A stretch of 64,000 nucleotides of DNA from a bacterium (GTDB taxonomy: Bacteria > Electryoneota > RPQS01): positions 310,001 through 374,000 of the forward strand of contig JADJCU010000001.1 in NCBI GenBank assembly GCA_016703065.1, in the 5' to 3' direction. Positions 17,337 to 26,727 of this stretch are shown piece by piece. The notes under the pieces are model-generated. The model was not told where the DNA came from. It was given only the letters and a program-made list of their open reading frames with translations, and made no database searches. A program made the position numbers and the translations under genes. Position 1 is the first letter of the stretch. The number at the start of each line of letters is the position of its first letter.

Positions 17337-18242
17337 ATGCCTGATCGCACTATCGCCCGCGTCGCCACAATCGCCCGCCGCACCTGTCTACTGCATTTCA
17401 ACAGCGGAGCGCGCGCGTCTGCCATCCTGCGCGGCAAACTCTTCGATTACGACGGCAGCGGCGTCGCTGTCGGCGACCGCGTGCATGCCGTCTGCGAGAA
17501 TGAGCAATGGGCCGTCGAAGAGGTGCTCGAACGCGACAATGCCTACTTGCGAAAGGGCCTGCGCCGCGAAAAACAGGTCATGTTCGCCAACGCCGACCGC
17601 GTCCTGATCATTGCCTCGCTCGCGCAGCCTTCGACCAAAATTGCCGCACTCGACCGCTTCCTCGTCGCCGCTCTCTTCGGCGGTGTACCCGCCGTGTTCG
17701 TGCTCACCAAGCTCGACCTCGACATGGCCGGAAATCGCGTCCGCGAAATTAACTCTATCTACGAGTCCTTTGATCTCCGCATTTTTCCCGTCAGCAACAT
17801 CACGGGCGAGGGGATCGAGCCGCTGCGCGAACTGCTGCAAGATGGAGTGTCCGCGATTATCGGAAACTCCGGCGTCGGAAAGACGTCTCTCACCAATGCG
17901 CTGATCCCCGAACTCGATTTGCAGGTCCGCGAAGTCAGCGCATGGTCCGGCAAAGGCACACACACGACAACTGCCGCGCTCTATCTTCCGTTCGGCGAGC
18001 GCGCCGCTTTGATTGACACGCCCGGCATGAAGAGCTTCGTCCCGTACGGATTGGGTAGAGACAATCTCACCGCACTCTTTCCCGACATTCAAGAGCTTAC
18101 GCGAGCCTGCCGCTTCCGCAACTGCAAACATGTCGCAGAACCTGACTGTGCCGTGCTCGAAGCGCTGGAAGAGCAAACCTTGCCTGCGTCACGCTACAAG
18201 AGCTACCACCGCCTGCTGAGCGAGCTCGAAGAAGATTACTAA
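17337..18242 (+). CDS. rsgA: Ribosome small subunit maturation GTPase RsgA
   Basis: A 301-residue circularly permuted GTPase. An N-terminal OB-fold (residues 1-60, 'GKLFDYDGSGVAVGDRV') precedes motifs in the order G4 (TKLD), G5-like (SNITGEG), G1 (GNSGVGKTSL), G3 (DTPGM). The C-terminal zinc knuckle is CRFRNCKH...DC. RsgA checks late 30S assembly and releases RbfA. ATG 17337 starts the OB-fold at the expected place but has no clear ribosome binding site; a longer frame to 17265 exists without support. A bidirectional terminator follows at 18331. Confidence 0.95.
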   Translation: MPDRTIARVATIARRTCLLHFNSGARASAILRGKLFDYDGSGVAVGDRVHAVCENEQWAVEEVLERDNAYLRKGLRREKQVMFANADRVLIIASLAQPSTKIAALDRFLVAALFGGVPAVFVLTKLDLDMAGNRVREINSIYESFDLRIFPVSNITGEGIEPLRELLQDGVSAIIGNSGVGKTSLTNALIPELDLQVREVSAWSGKGTHTTTAALYLPFGERAALIDTPGMKSFVPYGLGRDNLTALFPDIQELTRACRFRNCKHVAEPDCAVLEALEEQTLPASRYKSYHRLLSELEEDY

Positions 18243-18330
18243 CCTCTCGTCACGCGGCGGCAGCGGTCGACACCTGATCCGCTGGCCAACAGCGCCTGAG
18301 TCCGAAATCCATCCTCGATTCTCCCAAGTG

Positions 18331-18354
18331 AAAAGACGGCTCGCGCCGTCTTTT
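18331..18354. terminator. Bidirectional terminator between rsgA and the CBS gene
   Basis: AAAAGACGGC (18331-18340), TCGC, GCCGTCTTTT (18345-18354): symmetric stem with A and T tails, suited to the convergent genes on both sides. Confidence 0.9.
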
Positions 18355-18359
18355 CTGCG

Positions 18360-19769
18360 TCAAGACTTGTCCGGCGCGGTGGTTCGATGCAGCAGATAGT
18401 CGATCAGATCGATCTTCGTGATGATCGCGCGCGGAACGTCCTCACGCAGCACCATCACGGCATCATGCGGCATCCGTGTAAACACCTGACTCACCGAATC
18501 GAGTGAGGTCTCTTCCGTCACCGTCGGGAAATCTGTCTGCACAATCGGACCGATACTCGAATGCGCCGTCCCTACACCGGAGAGCATGAACTTCAAAAGG
18601 TCACTCTCGTGAATCAGGCCGATCACGCGATCGTTCTCCACCACCGGCATCTGACTGATCCCCGTCTCCTTCAAGTGCAGAATCACGTCACCCACCTTGT
18701 CGCCCTTCTGCGCCGAAATCAGGCTATGCGGAGCGCGCGCCGATAACAGCTCGCGCACCGTGCCGAGCGGTGACTGCTCATCGAGCATTCCGTTGTCGCG
18801 CATCCACTCGTCGTTAAACATTTTCGAGAGATAGCGCGAGCCGCTGTCCGGCAGCACCGTGACAATCACAGAACCCGGTGCCACTCGCTTCGCAAGCTCC
18901 GCCGCCGCCCACACCGCCGTGCCCGATGAACCGCCTGCGTAAATCCCTTCTTCGCGCGCCAGCCTCCGCCCCATCATAAACGAATCCTTGTCGGCCACTT
19001 GAATCATGTCGTCTACGAGCTTGAAATCAATGTTGCCCACAAGCTGATCCTGTCCAATCCCCTCAACCTTGTACGCGTACATCTCGCCAAATTCGCCGCT
19101 CTTCCAATAGTTCGTCAGCATCGAACCGAAAGTGTCGACACCCACGCACTGAACTCTCGGATTCTTCTCCTTCAAATACGTGGCGATCCCCGTAAACGTG
19201 CCGCCCGTCCCCAGGCCCGCCACGAAATAGTCAATCTTCCCCTCTGTCTGTTCCCAGATTTCCGGCCCCGACAAGGTGTAATGCGCCTCCGTGTTCAACC
19301 GATTGTGATATTGATTCACATAATAGCTCCCCGGAGTCTCACGGTGAATCCGCTTCGCTGTTTCATAGTAACTGAGCGGGGACTCCGCATCCACATTCGC
19401 CGGGCACACGACTACTTTCGCGCCGAACACCTTGAGCCCGTCCACTTTCTCCTTGCTCATCTTGTCTGAAATCGTAAACACACAGCGGTAACCCTTAACA
19501 GCCGCGGCCATGCCCATCGCCGCGCCCGTGTTGCCGCTCGTGTTCTCCACGATCATTCCGCCCGGCTTCAAGTCGCCTGCGCCAGCGGCCTTGTCGAGCA
19601 TATAACTCGCCATACGATCCTTCACCGATCCTGAAGGATTCATCTGCTCGCACTTGACCCAAATCTCGCCCGGAAGCCCGGCGCCAATCTTGTTCAACCT
19701 AACGAGCGGCGTATTCCCGATCGCGTCCGTAATACTGCCTAAACGATTGTGTGCTTTGGATGGCTGCAT
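18360..19769 (-). CDS. Cystathionine beta-synthase-like PLP enzyme with C-terminal CBS pair
   Basis: A 469-residue fold-type II PLP enzyme. The PLP lysine is K50 in NPSGSVKDR; the substrate loop is 'NTSGNTGAAMG' and the phosphate loop 'GLGTGGTFTG'. Two CBS domains occupy about 335-465. Domain order matches cystathionine beta-synthases (serine plus homocysteine to cystathionine), though O-acetylserine-type cysteine synthases share the catalytic part. ATG 19769 is preferred; a TTG ten codons upstream is possible, and neither has a clear ribosome binding site. It is the downstream end of a minus-strand run from dapF to here, with a 37-base gap to the ATP-grasp gene. Confidence 0.9.
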   Translation of the reverse strand: MQPSKAHNRLGSITDAIGNTPLVRLNKIGAGLPGEIWVKCEQMNPSGSVKDRMASYMLDKAAGAGDLKPGGMIVENTSGNTGAAMGMAAAVKGYRCVFTISDKMSKEKVDGLKVFGAKVVVCPANVDAESPLSYYETAKRIHRETPGSYYVNQYHNRLNTEAHYTLSGPEIWEQTEGKIDYFVAGLGTGGTFTGIATYLKEKNPRVQCVGVDTFGSMLTNYWKSGEFGEMYAYKVEGIGQDQLVGNIDFKLVDDMIQVADKDSFMMGRRLAREEGIYAGGSSGTAVWAAAELAKRVAPGSVIVTVLPDSGSRYLSKMFNDEWMRDNGMLDEQSPLGTVRELLSARAPHSLISAQKGDKVGDVILHLKETGISQMPVVENDRVIGLIHESDLLKFMLSGVGTAHSSIGPIVQTDFPTVTEETSLDSVSQVFTRMPHDAVMVLREDVPRAIITKIDLIDYLLHRTTAPDKS

Positions 19770-19806
19770 GGAAAATGGTCTGGTGTATGGGTTATTCAAT
19801 CACAAA

Positions 19807-20644
19807 TCACAAAGAAGATGCAAGAACCGTGGCAGCCCGCTCCTGATGCTCCAAAAACAAATACGGCTCGATCAACTCAAGCTCCATCAAAACAAACTCC
19901 CCGCCGCGCAGAATGCCATCCACTCGCGCATACAGCGGCGTTTCAGCCATAGGAATCTGCGCGAGAATCTTGCGCCCCTGCTCGATGACCGAACCTGATA
20001 CTTCAATCGCTTCCGTCTGTCCCCCGAAGCGCGGCTGCACTCGATAGTCACCGGAGCCGGCGTCTTCAATACCGCGTGCGAAAACTCGCCGCGAAAGTAG
20101 ATCAGCGCATATTCACCCGGATTTACGACTTCAGGGATGAAGGTCTGAAGCATCAGCTCCTTTTCCGCCGCGACTCCTTTGAGATGCTCCGCAACTGCAA
20201 GCACACTGTCGGGCGTCACGCGATACGTGTCCTTCGCTCCTCCCGACACCGTCGGCTTGATGACGCACGGCTCCGTTACCATACTCATCAGCAGCTCCGG
20301 CGTCAACGTCCCACGGGATATCCACGTCGTGTCCGGAATGGAAACTCCGCGCGCCGCAAGATCACGCATATACGTCTTGTCACAATTCCAGCGCACAACT
20401 TCTGCAGGGTGTGCAGCCGAATCCCCGCCTTTTCAACGTCATCAATCCAAGTCAAGAAGCGCGGCAGGTGGTTGCTGTAGTCCCACGTGCACCGGATGAT
20501 GATCTGCGAGCACGACCGCCACGCCTCCTGCGGATCATCCCAGATCACAACTGCGCACGCCGCGCGCCGCGACAACTCCTGATACAAGAGCTGTTCACCG
20601 CCCGACAGCTCCGGCAACTCCCGCGACGTCGCCAGACCGATCAC
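19807..20644 (-). CDS. ATP-grasp domain enzyme, two frameshifts
   Basis: Three frames join to one protein of about 280 residues. Start GTG 20644 overlaps the upstream TGA (GTGA). N-terminal part: 'ATSRELPELSGGEQLLYQEL' and 'VIWDDPQEAW...IIIRCTWDY', the pre-ATP-grasp domain of a RimK-like group; then 'WNCDKTYMRDLAARGV' and 'CVIKPTVSGGAKDTYRV' (ATP lysine and glycine loop), 'YFRGEFSHAVLKTPAP' and finally 'LYARVDGILRGGEFVLMELE', the metal-binding Asp/Glu region. Breaks lie near 20417 (one A missing in CACACC) and near 20050 (one G missing in CCGG). Such enzymes ligate a carboxylate to an amine; substrate unknown. Confidence 0.75.
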
Positions 20645-21344
20645 TTCGCCTCGGCCAGCAAGCGCGGTTCGTCCGTAATCACTCCACTCACTCCGAGCTC
20701 GACGACGCGCCGGAATTCCGCAAGGTCGTTCACCGTCCACGTGAACAGCGGCACGTTATGAATCTTGAAGAACCCGGCAAGTTCCGGCGTGATCAATTCA
20801 TGATAAAACGCAATCCCGTTGCCATGAACGCGGTGAATCGTATTCAACTCGTCTTCAAGCGTCATCCGTTCCGCGACGATCCAGATTGCCGGAACATCCG
20901 GCGCGAGCGCGCGGTATGTCGCGACAACATCGGGCAAGAAACTCGAAAAAAGAAACGTCTCCTTCTTCAGCGTCGTGCGCGCCAGTTCAAGTACCGTCTT
21001 CTCGTGACCCGGAACCTTGATCTCAATATTCACGAATCCCCGGCCCGATAGATCGCGCAGCACCTCCTCCAACGTGTGCATTTGCCGCCCGACCCTTCAA
21101 GAAGGGCCTGCATCTCGGCCAACGACAGGTCGCAAAGTCTTTCGCCCGTGGCCAGCTCCTCGTCGTGACAGACCACCGGAATACCGTCACGAGTGATCTG
21201 CACATCGAGCTCAACTCCGTCGGCGCCCTCGTCCAGCGCCAATCGAAAAGACGCCAGCGTGTTCTCTCGCGCAATCTTCGGTGAGCCGCGATGCCCAAGA
21301 ATGATCGCGCGCCCGCTGACTATTTGTCGAAATCTATCTGCCAC
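20641..21344 (-). CDS. Glycerophosphodiester phosphodiesterase, one frameshift
   Basis: About 234 residues in two frames. The GDPD catalytic set is visible: HRGSP and EN in 'ARENTLASF', the E-x-D pair in 'GVELDVQ', the catalytic His in 'GIPVVCHDEEL', and 'VNIEIK' plus 'FLFSSF' in the second frame, ending 'VSGVITDEPRLLAEAK'. The frame changes near 21093; adding one base in TCGGG gives 'EGSGRQMHTLEEVL', which is family-like. The enzyme hydrolyses deacylated phospholipids to glycerol-3-phosphate and an alcohol. No signal peptide is seen, so it is probably cytoplasmic. It overlaps the ATP-grasp gene by four bases. Confidence 0.85.
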
Positions 21345-21379
21345 GATTTGGAATTGTAGAGTTGTGTTGCCGCAAGAAC

Positions 21380-22518
21380 CTACCTAAGCCGCTGCATCGC
21401 CAATGCTATTCTTTCAAGCGATTGCGTCAGCGCCAACCGAATATACCCGCCTCCTTCTTTGCCGAAGCCGCGCCCCGGCGTGACCACTACGTCGTGATCG
21501 AGTGCCCGCTGCACAAATGGCAGCTCGTCGTCTCCCACTCGTGCCCATACATAAAACGTCGCCGGACTTTCGATCACATCCAACCCGAGTTCACGCAGCG
21601 CCCTTTCGCTGAACGCTCTCCGCTCACCGTATATCTTGCGAATCTCCTTGACTTCTTTGGGCGGCACCTGTCCGCAATAGCCCGCCAGCCCGTCCGCCAT
21701 GGCGCGCTGAATCATCAACGGTGCGCCGGAATCGATCTGCGATTTGGCCTTCACCAGGTCCGAGATATAGTCCGCGCGTCCGACGCAGAACCCGATGCGA
21801 AATCCCGTCGCGTTAAACACCTTCGACAGCGAGTGCATCTCCACTGCGTTGCTCGTGTATTGCAGGAACGACGGCGCGACATAATCGCCAAAGGTCATCT
21901 CGCTGTATGCGTGATCGTGGCAAACCACGGTCTCGGGATGCGTGTCCGCAAACTCCGCCAACTGCCGCCAAAAGTACTCGGTCGCAATTGCCCCCGTCGG
22001 ATTATTCGGATAGTTACAGAAGAGCATCTTGCACCCTTCGGCTAAAGTCAAATCCGGCAAGAATCCGTTCTCTTTCGTCAGCGGCATCGTCTTCACGTGA
22101 CCATCGCACAACGTCGCCACCCCCTGCGCATACACGGGATACGCCGGCGACGGACAAGCAACGGTGTCACCCGGATTCACCACCGCCCGGCCCAGCGACG
22201 ACAGACCTTCCTTGCCCCCCAGCACCACGCAAATCTGCGAGTCTGGATCGAGTTCGACTCCGAACCTCCCTTGAAGTACGTCGCTATCGCCGCGCGAACG
22301 CCGCGATCCCCGCGCGACGATGAATAGAAGTGCGCATCCGAATCCGCTGCGTGCTCCTGCAAACTCTTCGTGAACGAATCCGGCGGCATCAAATCCGGGT
22401 CGCCAATCCCAAGATTGATTACGTCCCGCCCTGCGGCAGTCTTCTCCGCGATCTTCTGCTCAAGATCGGCAAACAAATATTCTGGTAGGCGCGTTAAGCG
22501 CGTGGCTGGTGTCGACAA
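21380..22518 (-). CDS. dapL: LL-diaminopimelate aminotransferase, one frameshift
   Basis: About 379 residues in two frames. Class I/II aminotransferase marks: 'INLGIGDPDLMPP' at the N-terminus, 'NYPNNPTGA', 'CHDHAYSEMTF', and the PLP lysine in 'HSLSKVFNATGFRIG', a form characteristic of DapL rather than aspartate aminotransferases. The frame breaks near 22262, where one base is missing in GGGAGG: the expected 'KGRFGVELDPDSQICVVLGG' is recovered by one insertion. Start is TTG 22518 without a clear ribosome binding site. DapL converts tetrahydrodipicolinate directly to LL-DAP. The presence of dapF 1.1 kb away supports the assignment, and the likely essential role argues that the frameshift is a sequence error. 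Confidence 0.85.
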
Positions 22519-22573
22519 AATTTGAAATGATGTTGTTTAAGAGAAACGTGCCTTACTCGAGGCGGCACGCGGC

Positions 22574-23572
22574 CTACGGTTGAGACTCGAAATACTCGAA
22601 TGCATCGACCAAATCGAGATACACGCCGTCAAAGCCCGAATTCAAAATTCGCTGTGTGTAACTCGAGTCGGTTCCCACAATAATACTCTGCCACTCCGGC
22701 TGCCAATATTCAACTTTGTAGTTCCCCGGCCAATCCGGATTCTCGGTTCCCAACCATGACGGCGGAGTCGTCGACCACGAGGGCTGCCAATAGTAGCGGT
22801 AATCCTCCGCCTCACCGATACTCATGTAACAGATCACCAATCGCGTCCCGCCGTTCGCCTTTTGTCTAAGCGAATTCACATCCGCAGCCGTGAGTTGATC
22901 TTCCCAAAAGAATAAATCCACTACTACCGCGTCGTGATTCGTCGCCGCGACCACGTCCAGAAACTCCTGCTTGTCCGCAAAGTTCGGATTGATCAGATAC
23001 AGGAAATTCTGCGCCTGACCAAGTGTCGTGATGTGATTGGCATTCCCGTTGTACGGTTGCGCGGGATAGGCCGGAACGTTGTCCAAATCGCGATGATCCG
23101 CCGCGAATGAGATCAACCCGTGCGCCGCGCTCTGCGCATATGAGTTGTTGACAAACGACTGCGTCCAGCAATAGTCAATCACTAACGCTTGCACACCGGC
23201 GGCCTCGCAGCGGTCCATATACGCAAGCATATAGTCGCGGTCCGCTGCCGGAGTCGCCACATTATCTGCCGTGTAGCCGTAGAACAGGTCTTCCCGCGCC
23301 TGCCCTCCGATCAGCGACACGTACGATTGCGCCAGCGGCCCGTTCGACGTGCTGTCCGTCGTAATCAGCTCCTGACCATTCTGCGGAATCACAAAAAACT
23401 CGGCATCCGTTGCCACCGCGAAGGTGCGAATACTCACTATGAAGTCCCGCATCTCCTGCCGGTAGTTCAGCGGCCCCTCGGGCATATCTTCCGTCGCGTT
23501 CTTCACGTCGCACGCAGCCAACAGCAGATTCATCACCGCGCTCACGGCCGTAAGAACCATCACTCTAAACAT
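22574..23572 (-). CDS. TM1410/MJ1477-like lipoprotein (putative glycosidase fold)
   Basis: A 332-residue protein. A short signal peptide ends in the lipobox LLAAC (Cys near residue 21), so it is a lipoprotein. The mature part reads as a TIM-barrel of the TM1410/MJ1477 group (related to GH114 putative alpha-galactosaminidases): 'GVQALVIDYCW', 'HDAVVVDLFFW', 'LVICYMSIGEAEDYRYYW' and the C-terminal 'SGFDGVYLDLVDAFEYF' with acidic residues at strand ends. ATG 23572 is chosen because GAGAGG lies six bases upstream; ATGs at 23578 and 23602 are possible. Substrate unknown. It sits between dapL and dapF but is functionally unrelated as far as can be seen. Confidence 0.8.
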   Translation of the reverse strand: MFRVMVLTAVSAVMNLLLAACDVKNATEDMPEGPLNYRQEMRDFIVSIRTFAVATDAEFFVIPQNGQELITTDSTSNGPLAQSYVSLIGGQAREDLFYGYTADNVATPAADRDYMLAYMDRCEAAGVQALVIDYCWTQSFVNNSYAQSAAHGLISFAADHRDLDNVPAYPAQPYNGNANHITTLGQAQNFLYLINPNFADKQEFLDVVAATNHDAVVVDLFFWEDQLTAADVNSLRQKANGGTRLVICYMSIGEAEDYRYYWQPSWSTTPPSWLGTENPDWPGNYKVEYWQPEWQSIIVGTDSSYTQRILNSGFDGVYLDLVDAFEYFESQP

Positions 23573-23649
23573 GTTCATCCTCTCACTCGCCATATTCATC
23601 ATGCGTTCGACATCTCGTTACCACGACCCTTTGCCGATTCCAATCCCTC

Positions 23650-24447
23650 CTACAGATAAACTTCCCCCGCACATACCCGTTCTGCAATACTCCGCTGCCG
23701 AATCTCCTTGAAATCCGTCGCTACCGTGATATGCAGCGCCCCCCCGGGCTGATGAATCGCAATCGGCCGGTCAACCACCGCACACCCCGCACACGCCGTC
23801 GCCACTGAACCAGATCCGCACGCCAGCGTAATCCCCGCGCCGCGCTCCCACACCACAAGTTGCGCCGCATCGCGCGCCAGTACCTTCACAAACTCAATAT
23901 TCGCTCCCTGCGGAAATGCCCCGTTCCTCTCCAAACTCGGACCATACTTCTCCGCAAACGGAATATCGCGCGCTTCGCCGAAAATCACGCCGTGCGGATT
24001 CCCCACATTCACAGACAAAACATCAAACGTTAAGTCGTGTGCCGTCAGCTTCAACTGCGACGGGCCACCCGTTTTTGCGAAGTCCGGCGCGGGCATCGTT
24101 GTCTCAAATACGTTGTCCCCTTTGTGCCACGCAGAGAGGACTCCGCCTCCCGTCTCGATCTGAACACCTTGAGAAACATCGTACCCCGAGTCCTTCAAGA
24201 AGTGCACAAAGCAGCGCAATCCGTTCCCTGAGATCTCCGCGCTCGACCCATCCGCGTTCCACAATAGCATCCGGTGATTCGCCCGCTCGCTCTTCGTCCG
24301 CAGCAGAATCCCATCCGCTCCAACTCCCGTGTGCCGCTGGCATAACCGCCGCACTAACTCCGAAGTAAAATACTCTTGCGGAATGGTGCGCTCGTCGAAT
24401 AACAGAAAATCGTTGCCTAATCCGTGATATTTTGTGAAGTAGATCAT
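23650..24447 (-). CDS. dapF: Diaminopimelate epimerase
   Basis: A 265-residue DapF. Catalytic cysteines are C79 ('ISGNGLRCFVHF') and C210 ('GITLACGSGSVA'), flanked by the conserved 'NADGSSAEISGNG' and 'VGNPHGVIF' motifs. It interconverts LL- and meso-diaminopimelate for lysine and peptidoglycan. ATG 24447 starts the typical 'YFTKYHGLGNDF' sequence; no ribosome binding site is obvious. The open frame continues 40 codons upstream without homology. First gene of the minus-strand run that includes dapL; divergent from the porin gene at 24644. Confidence 0.95.
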   Translation of the reverse strand: MIYFTKYHGLGNDFLLFDERTIPQEYFTSELVRRLCQRHTGVGADGILLRTKSERANHRMLLWNADGSSAEISGNGLRCFVHFLKDSGYDVSQGVQIETGGGVLSAWHKGDNVFETTMPAPDFAKTGGPSQLKLTAHDLTFDVLSVNVGNPHGVIFGEARDIPFAEKYGPSLERNGAFPQGANIEFVKVLARDAAQLVVWERGAGITLACGSGSVATACAGCAVVDRPIAIHQPGGALHITVATDFKEIRQRSIAERVCAGEVYL

Positions 24448-24550
24448 GGTTATTTTGCGGAGCCTGCAAAGCGCCAGCCGCGCGTTTCTTGAATCTGTGG
24501 CAATCGTGTCCGACGAACCAAGAACACAATATAGCAGGATTTCCCCAACG

Positions 24551-24590
24551 TGGCAACTCTCTTGCACCCACCCAAATCGTTGTGTATATT
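24551..24590 (+). promoter_or_regulatory. Overlapping sigma54-like and sigma70-like promoters
   Basis: TGGCAACTCTCTTGCA (24551-24566) has the sigma54 -24/-12 layout with GG and GC exactly ten bases apart. TTGCAC (24562-24567), 17 bases, TATATT (24585-24590) fits sigma70. They would serve the gene at 24644. An NtrC-family activator is encoded at 37295. Confidence 0.45.
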
Positions 24591-24643
24591 GCCTTAGTCT
24601 TGTCCATCATGCCACGCTTCACTCCCCTCGGAAAGGTTTGCCG

Positions 24644-25930
24644 ATGCGCAAATTGTTGTGCCTCATTCTCCTCTTCTGCGCTGTCTTCGCCTCCACTGCC
24701 TTCGCCCGCCCGCAGTATAGCGCCCTCTTCGGCCAAAGCTGCTTCCTCTGCCACGCAAACCCCACTGGCAACGGCATGCGCACCCTACGGCAGTCAGTTC
24801 TTTGGCCCGCAATACCTCCCCGTCAAACCGGTTTCATACGAGCTGATCAATAAGCTCAAACCCCAACTCTCCGAGTCCGTCACCATCGGCGCCGACCTGC
24901 GAACGATCTGGATTGCCACGAATACCCAGAAAGATGAAGCCGGGCGCGCCCCGAAGAGGGAACGTCCGGCTCCTTTTCAACAAACACCGGCACCGTTGCG
25001 CAGATGGAAGGCAACATGTATCTCGAAATCCGCCCGACCGAGCAGTTCATGCTCTATCTGTCGCGTGGCGTCGCAGATGTCAGCGGCCGCATGGAAGCGT
25101 ACGGTATGGCCAATCTGAAGGGCTTCAAGGCGTGGGTCAAGGGCGGACAGTTTCAGGAGAACTACGGCTACCGCTTCGCCGACCATACGGCCTATACCCG
25201 CACCGGCCTTTGGTCCGAGTACGACGGCTTCGCGAACAGCCCGCCTCTGCCCCCGCACTACGGTGTCGGTTTGGAAGCGGGCACCAGAATCGCAACTTTC
25301 GACCTGAGCGGCTCCTACACTGCGGCCCAGTCCAATATCCCTTCAGACCGCGACCAGCAGAAGCGCTGGGTGGCCCGCGCTTACGGCCAACGCCGGCTGC
25401 CCTTTGCGCAGAAGTTCGTGGTCAACGGCGGAGCAAGTTGGTATCACTCCCCGGCCAAAGCTCCCGATTCCGAGCTCCCGTTCTCCCAGCGGCGACACAA
25501 GACCACCGCCTGGGGCGGCTTTGGCGGTATCGCGTTTGAAGGCATTCACGGGAAGATGGGAACAGGCGGTGGAGCCTCAAACTTCGGCTGGCTGGCAACC
25601 ACTCTCCTCTTCGAGTATGACCGCAAGAACTGGGTTCCGGCCTTTGCCTCTGCACCCATTACCAGTGCCTATTCGACCACGCAGCTCGAAGTGATGGTTT
25701 ATCAGGGCCTCTGGCTGCAGGCAGCCTACGACTGGCTCGACAATGCCGAAACCTCTGGCGTAGCCGGGGAGGCCGAGCGCACGTCCATCGGCCTCGGGTC
25801 CTTCGTCCTCCCGTGGGTTGAGGTATCCGTGAAACACCGGCTCTATTCCTCTGCCGGAAGCACCCAGGACGGTTCTGTGCAGACCCGCAACAAGCAGCAA
25901 ATCGAAGCTCAGATGCACGTGTTTTTCTAA
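24644..25930 (+). CDS. Outer-membrane porin with N-terminal CxxCH motif, two frameshifts
   Basis: Three frames combine to about 428 residues. Signal peptide 1-22, then 'YSALFGQSCFLCHANPTGNG' with a c-type haem motif CFLCH, then 'YGSQFFGPQYLPVKP' and a long beta-barrel-like region rich in Gly and aromatic residues, ending in a terminal Phe (MHVFF), as in outer-membrane proteins. Breaks lie near 24776 (CCC, one extra base gives 'RTYGSQFF') and near 24946 (one base missing in GAAGAGGG). GGAAAGG precedes the ATG. A monohaem module fused to a porin suggests electron transfer across or at the outer membrane; this is inference. Followed by a terminator and a cupredoxin gene. Confidence 0.75.
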
Positions 25931-25949
25931 GCTTACGACAAGAGTGTGG

Positions 25950-25980
25950 AAAGCCCGCCTCGCTGGCGGGCTTTTTAATT
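25950..25980 (+). terminator. Intrinsic terminator after the porin gene
   Basis: AGCCCGCC (25952-25959), TCGCT loop, GGCGGGCT (25965-25972), then TTTTAATTT. Confidence 0.9.
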
Positions 25981-25996
25981 TCCAGTCACTTAGAAC

Positions 25997-26025
25997 TTGA
26001 CATTTTGGGTCATCTATGGCACATT
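25997..26025 (+). promoter_or_regulatory. Candidate promoter of the short cupredoxin gene
   Basis: TTGACA (25997-26002) is a perfect -35 box; 17 bases later stands CACATT (26020-26025), a weak -10. It lies between a terminator and the gene at 26090. Confidence 0.35.
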
Positions 26026-26089
26026 GATGCAATACGTGGCCATACCTCGTGGACCTCGATCACCAGCCTTACACCTGAGGGAGTTTAGG

Positions 26090-26674
26090 ATGAACAAATT
26101 TCTGACGCTTGTCGTACTTTGCGTCGCGTCCACCGCGTTCGCAACGATCCACAATGTGACCGTGTCCGGGCTCTCGTTTACGCCCGCGAACATCACTATT
26201 CAACAGGGAGACACGGTGCGCTGGACCAAAGGCGGCGGGCTTCACAATGTCGCTGAAGTAACCGCAACACCGGTGTTCCGCAGTGGGAATCCCACCAGTA
26301 GTCCCTTTGTCTATGACTTCGCATTCAATGCGCCGTTAGCCGGTACATATAACTATGAGTGTGAAGTGCATTTCAGCGTCGGGATGGTCGGCACTGTGAC
26401 CGTCGAAGTCCCGCCGCCACCCTGCCTTGACCCAACCGACCTTGTCATCAAGTGGGAGGCCGCCGATCAGGTACACGTCTACTGGCAGGCTCCGCAGATG
26501 GGCCACTATGTCGTCTATGGCACTGCCGATGCCACTCTGGCCACGACCCCGCCCGGCCCCGGCTGGTCCGTCGCTGCGGAAGTTGATGTTGCCGCGATTG
26601 GACAGGCCGATGTCGTCATTACAGGACTCTCCGACCAACAGTTCTTCGTCGTCGTGCAAGACTGCACACCGTAG
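26090..26674 (+). CDS. Secreted plastocyanin-like cupredoxin (short form)
   Basis: A 194-residue protein: signal peptide (1-18), cupredoxin domain (about 20-108) and a short Fn3-like domain ending 'QQFFVVVQDCTP'. Ligands H52 (GLHNVA), C91 and H94 (YECEVH) and M99 (SVGM) fall at the same residue numbers as in the protein at 6681, to which it is clearly paralogous. It has no T9SS sorting domain, so it is probably periplasmic or released. TGAGGGAG precedes the ATG. Its position next to a CxxCH porin suggests a redox partner, by inference. Confidence 0.9.
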   Translation: MNKFLTLVVLCVASTAFATIHNVTVSGLSFTPANITIQQGDTVRWTKGGGLHNVAEVTATPVFRSGNPTSSPFVYDFAFNAPLAGTYNYECEVHFSVGMVGTVTVEVPPPPCLDPTDLVIKWEAADQVHVYWQAPQMGHYVVYGTADATLATTPPGPGWSVAAEVDVAAIGQADVVITGLSDQQFFVVVQDCTP

Positions 26675-26692
26675 ATAACACCTCCCTAAATC

Positions 26693-26726
26693 AAAACGGG
26701 CCGCGCTTCTCTGCGTGGCCCGTTTT
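26693..26726 (+). terminator. Terminator between cupredoxin and nfo genes
   Basis: AAAACGGGCC (26693-26702) pairs with GGCCCGTTTT (26717-26726), with extra GCG-CGT pairing inside. Symmetric, so it may serve the convergent nfo gene too. Confidence 0.85.
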
Positions 26727-26727
26727 C

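Noticed and set aside
26017..26030. TGGCACATTGATGC as a sigma54 promoter of the short cupredoxin gene
   Set aside because: GG and GC are nine bases apart rather than ten; the overlapping TTGACA box explains the site at least as well.
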